64,000 nucleotides of DNA. Origin: Frankia umida. Its GTDB lineage: Bacteria; Actinomycetota; Actinomycetes; Frankiales; Frankiaceae. Under the pieces are notes generated by a model, which was given only the letters and a program-made list of their open reading frames with translations, had not been told where the DNA came from and searched no databases. Shown piece after piece: positions 55,469 through 64,000 of this stretch. The position numbers and the translations under genes are program-made. The DNA is taken from positions 248,001-312,000 of the forward strand of contig NZ_JALKFT010000003.1 in assembly GCF_023242945.1 (NCBI RefSeq). Direction: 5' to 3'. How positions within the stretch are numbered: the first letter of the stretch is position 1; every line of letters starts with the position of its first letter.

Positions 55469-56491
55469 ATGCTGACGATCACCAGCATCGGCGTGCCGGA
55501 CTCACCCGCCCGAACCAGCGCCCCGGTGCGGGAGCCGCTACGGATCGGGGCTGTGCAGCACCGCTGGCATCCGGACCCGGTCGAGCACGTCGCGGCGCTG
55601 CGGGCCGGCGCCGTCACCGCCGCCAACCTCGGTGCCAGGCTGGTCTGCTTCCAGGAACTGACACTGTCCCGCTACTTCGCCGATACGCCACCATCCGAGC
55701 GCGGTGCGCCGGGTGGCGGGCCTGAGCACGGGGACGGCGGCGGTCGGCCGGTGGCCCTGGCGGAACGGATCGAGGACGGCCCGACGCGCGTCCTGGCCAC
55801 CCAGCTCGCCACGGAACTGGGCATCACCGTGCACATGTCGCTCTATGAGCGGGCCGATGTCGATGTCGATGCCGGCTTGGACGGCGATGGCGACGGGCTC
55901 GGGTTCAACACCGCGATCGTCGTCGGCCCGGACGGCACACTGCTCGCCCGCACCCGCAAGCTGCACATCCCCGTCACCGCCGGCTATCACGAGGATCGTT
56001 ACTTCCGTCCCGGCCCGGCGGCCGGCGCCGACAGCTTCCCCGTACTCGCCGTGGACGATGCCCGTCTCGGCTTCCCCACCTGCTGGGACCAGTGGTTCCC
56101 CGAACTCGCCCGCGCCTACGGCCTGGCCGGCGCGGACGTCCTCGTCTACCCGACGGCGATCGGTTCCGAGCCGGATCATCCCGCGTTCGACACCGAACCG
56201 CTGTGGCGCACGGTCATCGTGGGCAACGGCATCGCCAACGGGACGTTCATGGTCGCCGTCAACCGGATCGGCTGTGAAGGCAGCCTGACGTTCTACGGTA
56301 GTTCGTTCATCAGCGACCCCTATGGCCGCGTTCTCGTGCGCGCGCCCAGGGACAGCCCGGCCGTCCTGGTCGCCGACCTCGACCTCGACCAGCGCCGCGA
56401 CTGGCTCACGCTCTTCCCCTTCTTCACCACCCGCCGCCCCGACACCTACACCCCCCTGACCGTCCCCCGCTCTGACCGATCCCCGTCCTGA
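55469..56491 (+). CDS. aguB: N-carbamoylputrescine amidase (nitrilase family)
   Basis: 340 residues from ATG 55469. Hydrolyses N-carbamoylputrescine to putrescine, the second step after aguA. Nitrilase triad: Glu in CFQELTLSRYF, Lys in RKLHIPVTAGYHEDRYF, and Cys in FPTCWDQWFPE. A longer variable N-terminus and an Asp-rich DVDVDAGLDGDGDG stretch, with no known role, are family-typical in length. Divergent from aguA. Confidence 0.94.
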   Translation: MLTITSIGVPDSPARTSAPVREPLRIGAVQHRWHPDPVEHVAALRAGAVTAANLGARLVCFQELTLSRYFADTPPSERGAPGGGPEHGDGGGRPVALAERIEDGPTRVLATQLATELGITVHMSLYERADVDVDAGLDGDGDGLGFNTAIVVGPDGTLLARTRKLHIPVTAGYHEDRYFRPGPAAGADSFPVLAVDDARLGFPTCWDQWFPELARAYGLAGADVLVYPTAIGSEPDHPAFDTEPLWRTVIVGNGIANGTFMVAVNRIGCEGSLTFYGSSFISDPYGRVLVRAPRDSPAVLVADLDLDQRRDWLTLFPFFTTRRPDTYTPLTVPRSDRSPS

Positions 56492-56560
56492 CCCGGCAAC
56501 CACCTGTGTCCGCAGGTACTGGACGGTCAACAGGTACGGGACGGGAAGCGGGAAACGAGA

Positions 56561-57418
56561 TCAGGTGCCGTCCGGGCCGTGGGCGAGGGCGGCGAGTGCC
56601 CTGGCGTAGCGCGTGGCGCAGTACGGCGTCGGATGGATGAAGTCGATGACGCAGGGGCGGCCGTCCAGCGTGGTGTTGAATCCCAGCGACGGATGGATCG
56701 CCCGTGCGGCCTGTTCGGAATAGCGCACCGAACGGCCGCCGAAAGCGCCCGCCAGCTGTCTGTACATCTCGTTCAGTCGGCCGCTGCCGAGCATCGCTCC
56801 GGGCTGTGCCGATGCGGGTGAGGAAACGTCGACCTGCCGGTCGGCATTGTTCACCAGCGAGGGCAGGGCCGCCGCCAGAACCACTCTGGTCACCCCATGG
56901 CCGAGATACCAGCGGATCTGGCTGGTGAGTTCGGTGCGGTAGTCGACGATCAGCGAGGTCCCGAGCAGCTGGCGCGGGTTGTTGCCGTTCCAGTTCAGCA
57001 CCACCGTGCGGGGCCTTCCGGCTGACCTGAGATCACTCGCGAGCAACGGCGAGGACGTCCCGTCGAACACCTCGGGTGAAAGCCCGGGATACCCGATCAG
57101 CCGCACGGTACCGGCCATCCCGCTGGACCGGGCCCTGACTCCATCGGTGACGCTGATGCCCGCGGGGGCACCGGCTGCCCCGCCACCCGCGGCCCCGCCA
57201 CCCGCGGCGCGGGCCGCGAGTGCCACGACCGAATCACCGACGACCAGCGCCGGCGCGGAGGTACCTGTGCCGTCACCGCCGGTGTGTCGGCTCACGAGCA
57301 CCGCGGTGACCAGCAGGACGATCACGATCAGGACCGTGACCACCAGGGTCGTCCACGAGCCGCCGCTCACGGACGCGCGGTGCCCGCGAGAGGCGCTGCG
57401 CGACGGGAGCGGATACAC
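56561..57418 (-). CDS. Membrane-anchored SGNH-type hydrolase
   Basis: 285 residues. One N-terminal membrane helix (TLVVTVLIVIVLLVTAVLVS), then a Gly/Ala-rich linker. SGNH blocks: ALVVGDSVVALAA (nucleophile Ser in GDSV), a G-type loop, NWNGNNPRQ, and CVIDFIHPTPY with Asp and His. This pattern is that of the OafB-like or extracytoplasmic esterase/acyltransferase SGNH domain. Likely deacylates or acylates a cell-surface molecule. GTG at 57418 begins the protein. Confidence 0.75.
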   Translation of the reverse strand: MYPLPSRSASRGHRASVSGGSWTTLVVTVLIVIVLLVTAVLVSRHTGGDGTGTSAPALVVGDSVVALAARAAGGGAAGGGAAGAPAGISVTDGVRARSSGMAGTVRLIGYPGLSPEVFDGTSSPLLASDLRSAGRPRTVVLNWNGNNPRQLLGTSLIVDYRTELTSQIRWYLGHGVTRVVLAAALPSLVNNADRQVDVSSPASAQPGAMLGSGRLNEMYRQLAGAFGGRSVRYSEQAARAIHPSLGFNTTLDGRPCVIDFIHPTPYCATRYARALAALAHGPDGT

Positions 57419-57491
57419 AGCATGCGGAATACCCGCTACCTCACGTGATCATCCGGTTCGTCTGCGGCGATGGCGGAATCGCGGGGTGAGG

Positions 57492-61325
<3,834 letters not shown>

Positions 61326-61343
61326 GCGACACCTCCCTGTCGT

Positions 61344-61412
61344 GGGAGGCGCCCTTCCGAGTGCTACGGGCCGAGCGTGGCGGACCTGGGCCCGTTGCAG
61401 CGCCTCTCGACC
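61344..61412 (-). promoter_or_regulatory. SAH-riboswitch-like leader of metH
   Basis: On the minus strand GAGGCGCTGCAAC (near 61395-61406) pairs its first seven bases with GCGCCTC at 61346-61352, closing a stem around CGGGCCC, CCGCCACGCTCGGCCCG and ACTCGGAAG. The GCGCTGCAAC box and CGCTCGG block match the S-adenosylhomocysteine aptamer core, though the usual AGGCTCG differs. It ends about 20 bases before the start codon. Confidence 0.55.
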
Positions 61413-61560
61413 TGAGGGTAACGATACCCCGCCCAGTTGATCATCCTGGCCCACCTCATGCCCCCGCGTCCCGCATCGCGACCGGTTCCGCGGAACCGCC
61501 GTGGACGCGACGGACAGTGGACGGACGGACCTGACGGTTGACCAGCCAGCGGTGGTGGAC

Positions 61561-61614
61561 TGGTCCGTGCTGGCCAGGTTGGTCCGTGCTGGCCAGGTTG
61601 GTCCGTGCTGGCCA
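61561..61614. repeat. 19-base tandem repeat, 2.8 copies
   Basis: TGGTCCGTGCTGGCCAGGT at 61561, 61580 and (16 bases) 61599, at the 3' edge of the phosphatase gene (stop at 61620). Confidence 0.85.
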
Positions 61615-61619
61615 TTTGG

Positions 61620-62345
61620 TCAGCGCTGGTGGTCGGCGCGGGCGCTGGACAGGTGGGTGACGGTGTTGAACTCGGCGAGGGTGAGCCGTCCGTCATGGCG
61701 GGTGAAACGGGTGATGCCCGCGTTGCGAATGCCGCCGGCGGCGCTGATGCGGTCGAGGTCGTCGAAGGAGAGACCCTCGATGATCTGGCGCAGCACGACG
61801 ACCACCGCGTCGTGGGCGACGATCAGGACACGCCTGCGGGGATGGTCGGCGTGCAGATCCGCGAGCAGGGAACTCAGCCGGGCCGCGACATCGGGGAAGT
61901 TCTCCCCGCCGCCGGGCGGCCGGTACAACCAGGTGCCCTCGGCGCGCCACTGGGCGGCCTGCGCCGGGAACCTCGCCTCGATCGCGAGCCCGGTGGTCAT
62001 CTCCCAGTCGCCGAGCAGCCGATCGACCAGGCGGTCGTCGAACCTCGGCGTGGGCAGCAGTACCCCGTCACGCTCCGCGGCGTCGGCGGCGATCTCGTAT
62101 GTGCGCCGCGCTCGCAGGTAAGGCGAACAGAGGACGACATCAGGTGGGCGGATGGCGGGAGGCTCCGCGGCGAACGCACGGCCGAGGGCCGAGGCCTGGG
62201 CCCGCCCGAGCGCGGTGAGCGGCACGTCGGCGTCCCGGCTGGTGATGCCCGTCTCCAACCGGCCGGCCGCCTGGGCCGCCGGGAAGACGACGTTGGACAG
62301 GCTCTGCCCGTGACGCACCGCTGTCAGCTCCGCGATCAGGACCAT
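61620..62345 (-). CDS. Histidine-phosphatase (phosphoglycerate-mutase-like)
   Basis: 241 residues from ATG 62345 (GTG 62348 also in frame). Catalytic RHG in LTAVRHGQSLSN, then CSPYLRARRTYEIA and the second His in VLIVAHDAVVVVLRQII. The tail lacks the long helical cap of true GpmA. It belongs to the broad phosphatase branch and acts on an unknown phosphate ester. A tandem repeat lies in its leader and another past its stop. Confidence 0.9.
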   Translation of the reverse strand: MVLIAELTAVRHGQSLSNVVFPAAQAAGRLETGITSRDADVPLTALGRAQASALGRAFAAEPPAIRPPDVVLCSPYLRARRTYEIAADAAERDGVLLPTPRFDDRLVDRLLGDWEMTTGLAIEARFPAQAAQWRAEGTWLYRPPGGGENFPDVAARLSSLLADLHADHPRRRVLIVAHDAVVVVLRQIIEGLSFDDLDRISAAGGIRNAGITRFTRHDGRLTLAEFNTVTHLSSARADHQR

Positions 62346-62355
62346 CACCCCACTG

Positions 62356-62399
62356 TGTCCCGATCCCGCGAGATGTCCCGATCCCGCGAGATGTCCCGG
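62356..62399. repeat. 18-base tandem repeat, about 2.4 copies
   Basis: TGTCCCGATCCCGCGAGA at 62356-62373 and 62374-62391, followed by the first eight bases of a third copy, immediately upstream of the phosphatase start. Confidence 0.8.
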
Positions 62400-62680
62400 T
62401 TTTCCTGAGAGGAGGATGCCACGGATGGCGACGTAGCGCTGCCAAATCGCGACACAGTGAGACCGATCGGGCGGAGGTCGCTCTCGTTCGCCGTGGTGTG
62501 GCCTGGTGGCGGGTGTCGGGTGGTTGGCCACGGCGAGCGTTGGGCAAGATTCCCTCGAGGTCATCGGCTCCGCGCGTGCCGGCATCGTGTAGCATGACCT
62601 CCAGATCCTGGCGAGGTGCACCACGAAGCCCCGTTCATGGTCAGTTTTACGGTCAACATGTGAATAGTGCGATCATGCTT

Positions 62681-62755
62681 GGTCCCGTGGTGAAGTCTGG
62701 AGTTCACGCCGCCCTGTCAAGGCGGAGGTCGCGGGTTCGAATCCCGTCGGGACCG
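62681..62755 (+). tRNA. tRNA-Asp (anticodon GTC)
   Basis: Acceptor GGTCCCG pairs with CGGGACC, anticodon loop CTGTCAA (GTC) and T arm GGGTTCGAATCCC. Discriminator G at 62755; CCA is not encoded. Confidence 0.97.
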
Positions 62756-62807
62756 CGTTCGTATGGTCGGAGCAGGTAGTCCGACCGCACGGCACACGGT
62801 ACGTTTG

Positions 62808-62884
62808 GGGCAGGTAGCTCAGTCGGTACGAGCGTCCGCCTGAAAAGTGGAAGGTCGGCGGTTCGACCCCGCCCCTGCCCACCA
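62808..62884 (+). tRNA. tRNA-Phe (anticodon GAA)
   Basis: Acceptor GGGCAGG pairs with CCTGCCC; anticodon loop CTGAAAA (GAA) with one G-T pair in the stem; CCA is encoded at 62882-62884. Stands 53 bases after tRNA-Asp. Confidence 0.96.
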
Positions 62885-62901
62885 CATAAGCAAGCAGGAC
62901 A

Positions 62902-62932
62902 GAAGCCACCGGCGGAGCCGGTGGCTTCTTTG
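62902..62932 (+). terminator. Intrinsic terminator after tRNA-Phe
   Basis: GAAGCCACCGGC, loop GGA, and GCCGGTGGCTTC form a 12-pair stem followed by TTT, ending the tRNA transcript. Confidence 0.9.
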
Positions 62933-63035
62933 GTCTCAGTCTTGGTCTCAGTTGTCCTTGGCTACCCCGTCGGGGCTAGGCGCCGGTCGCCCATCGTCCG
63001 CGGCCGACGTCTGCCAGAGCAGGCCGCCGGTCATG

Positions 63036-63455
63036 TCACGCCCTCTGAAGCGCGCCGCCGGTGATGAACACACCCCGTTTACGGAACGACAGCGGGGACT
63101 CGACCAGCGCCCGAGGATGGAGGCCCCTCAGCGTGGTGACGAACCACCACGGCACCGCCTCGAGCTCCGGGTCGCGCACCCAGGCGGGAGGCTGCCAGCC
63201 GTCTCGACGGGCCAAGTGCTCTCCCAGCGCGGCAAGCGCCGCGTCCACCCGGCGGTCGCCGGACAGCCGTGGGCGGTCCGACCACATTGCACTCGCCGCA
63301 GCGAGGCCCTGATGCCGCAGCACGCTGGTGTAGTCGTCGAGCATCTGTACAACGGCGTGCCGCCAGATGTCCTGCAGGCGGAACTCGGCCGCGACCATGC
63401 CAGCCGCGACGGCTGCGGCATCGTCAACCGTTCGGAAGGCGCGCAACGAGTCCAC
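63036..63455 (-). CDS. Conserved actinobacterial protein, possible toxin-antitoxin member
   Basis: 139 residues from GTG 63455. Helical, with VDDAAAVAAGMVAAEFRLQDIWRHAVVQMLDDY and the RRDGWQPPAWVRDPELEAVPWWF block. No signal peptide. A short coding stretch ends 4 bases before its start (next entry), a toxin-antitoxin-like arrangement. No family is recognised with certainty. Confidence 0.65.
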   Translation of the reverse strand: MDSLRAFRTVDDAAAVAAGMVAAEFRLQDIWRHAVVQMLDDYTSVLRHQGLAAASAMWSDRPRLSGDRRVDAALAALGEHLARRDGWQPPAWVRDPELEAVPWWFVTTLRGLHPRALVESPLSFRKRGVFITGGALQRA

Positions 63456-63459
63456 ATCA

Positions 63460-63580
63460 CTACAGTACGCCGCTGATCATGGCGTCTGCCTCGCTGAGTG
63501 GAGTCCGCTGAGACGTGGCGTACGCCTGCAGGAGCTTTTCGAAGCCGGTGGGGACGAGCTGCCCGATCTGACCCCCTGCC
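63460..63580 (-). pseudogene. Truncated upstream partner of the 63455 gene
   Basis: About 40 codons read QIGQLVPTGFEKLLQAYATSQ and EADAMISGVL to a TAG 4 bases before the next start. An in-frame stop lies directly upstream and no start codon is present, so it is a C-terminal remnant of a gene that once preceded the 139-residue protein. Confidence 0.4.
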
Positions 63581-63710
63581 CGTCACACCGATGCTCACTA
63601 TCACCAGACTCGTGGATATTGACTCAACGTCACCATCAGGTGTCCCAGTGGATCTGGCCGGCGCACCCGTGGATCTGGGTCGGTTCGCCGCTGACGGGGC
63701 GGTCCGGCTG

Positions 63711-64000
63711 ATGGCCGGGCGGACAGTCGTCTTCGGCGCGACCGGCTACACCGGTGAGCTGGTGGCCCGAGCACTTGTGGGTCGGGGGCATCGGCCCGTG
63801 CTGGCCGCCAGGTCGGGTGAGCGTCTTGAACGTCTCGCCGGGGAACTGGGTGGTCTGCCGACCGAGATCGCCGACGTCACGCGGCCGGAGTCCGTTCGGG
63901 CGCTGGTGGAACGCGGCGATGTGCTCGTCTCGACGGTCGGCCCGTTTCTGCGTTGGGGTATTCCGGCGATCGAGGCGGCGGTGGACGCCGGGGCGCATTA
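63711..64000 (+). CDS. Saccharopine-dehydrogenase-like / trans-acting enoyl-reductase family, 3' end outside window
   Basis: At least 97 residues. Opening TVVFGATGYTGELVARALVGRG is the NADP-binding G-x-G-x-T-G-Y-T-G motif of this family, then AARSGERLERLAGELG and DVLVSTVGPFLRWG. ATG 63711 is taken as the start; an in-frame ATG at 63591 would add 40 residues of unknown type. Such enzymes act in lipid, often mycobacterial-type, biosynthesis. Runs past position 64000. Confidence 0.82.
   Translation, partial: MAGRTVVFGATGYTGELVARALVGRGHRPVLAARSGERLERLAGELGGLPTEIADVTRPESVRALVERGDVLVSTVGPFLRWGIPAIEAAVDAGAH

Overview
This window is very GC-rich (codon third positions almost all G or C) and is actinobacterial. 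Gene order and content point to a Frankia-like actinomycete: citA-serC-gltA, DUF2530, a sacsin-like ATPase, purF-purM-DUF3073, a valine dehydrogenase-like gene and bldC. The genus is inferred from the order and protein style, not proven. No rRNA operon, CRISPR array or intact prophage was seen.

Region by region. (1) 1-14.4 kb: partial citrate synthase 2, phosphoserine aminotransferase, citrate synthase, a NarL-type two-component pair, MarR, an oxidoreductase-like protein, a PhoB-type winged-helix protein without receiver, DUF2530 and a 1178-residue GHKL-ATPase protein. (2) 13.5-22.4 kb: mycothiol-dependent/sterol-carrier type protein, purF and purM (coupled), DUF3073, amino-acid dehydrogenase, a conserved unknown, bldC, a papain-like C/H/D protein and tRNA-Glu. 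(3) 22.4-27.0 kb, just after tRNA-Glu: a graveyard of broken genes (toxin/antitoxin-like fragments, a leuA pseudogene with its GntR regulator, a PLP-synthase remnant, a frameshifted methyltransferase, an IS3 orfA without orfB). (4) 27.0-36.4 kb: a metal and corrinoid uptake block. A cobalamin riboswitch heads a four-gene operon: binding lipoprotein, FecCD permease, an ATPase fused to a FhuF-like [2Fe-2S] domain, and a small conserved protein. A second cobalamin riboswitch heads a lone cbtB. A nickel/cobalt permease follows a perfect Nur-type box. NhaA closes the block. (5) 36.6-40.1 kb: BlaI-type repressor, membrane protein, a SCO5389-like protein with a Fur/Zur-like site upstream, transposase debris and a shortened SDR. 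(6) 40.3-50.5 kb: groEL with CIRCE, an acyl-CoA/lipid operon (ligase, SDR, NTF2-like, thioesterase), an unrecognised 487-residue protein, lysS and an NADP/F420 reductase-like gene. (7) 50.6-64 kb: EF-hand protein, flippase-like membrane protein, an orphan ZnuA with a Zur box, divergent agmatine deiminase and carbamoylputrescine amidase genes, a SGNH protein, metH behind a structured leader, a histidine phosphatase, tRNA-Asp, tRNA-Phe, a conserved unknown and the start of a saccharopine-dehydrogenase-like gene.

How the genes connect: the cobalamin and cobalt uptake genes serve B12 supply, and the window also holds the B12-dependent MetH. Nickel, zinc and cobalamin control are each visible as cis sites (Nur box, Zur box, two riboswitches). 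The most unusual protein is the ATPase-FhuF fusion inside the riboswitch-controlled operon, which suggests a reduction step tied to corrinoid (or metal chelate) import.
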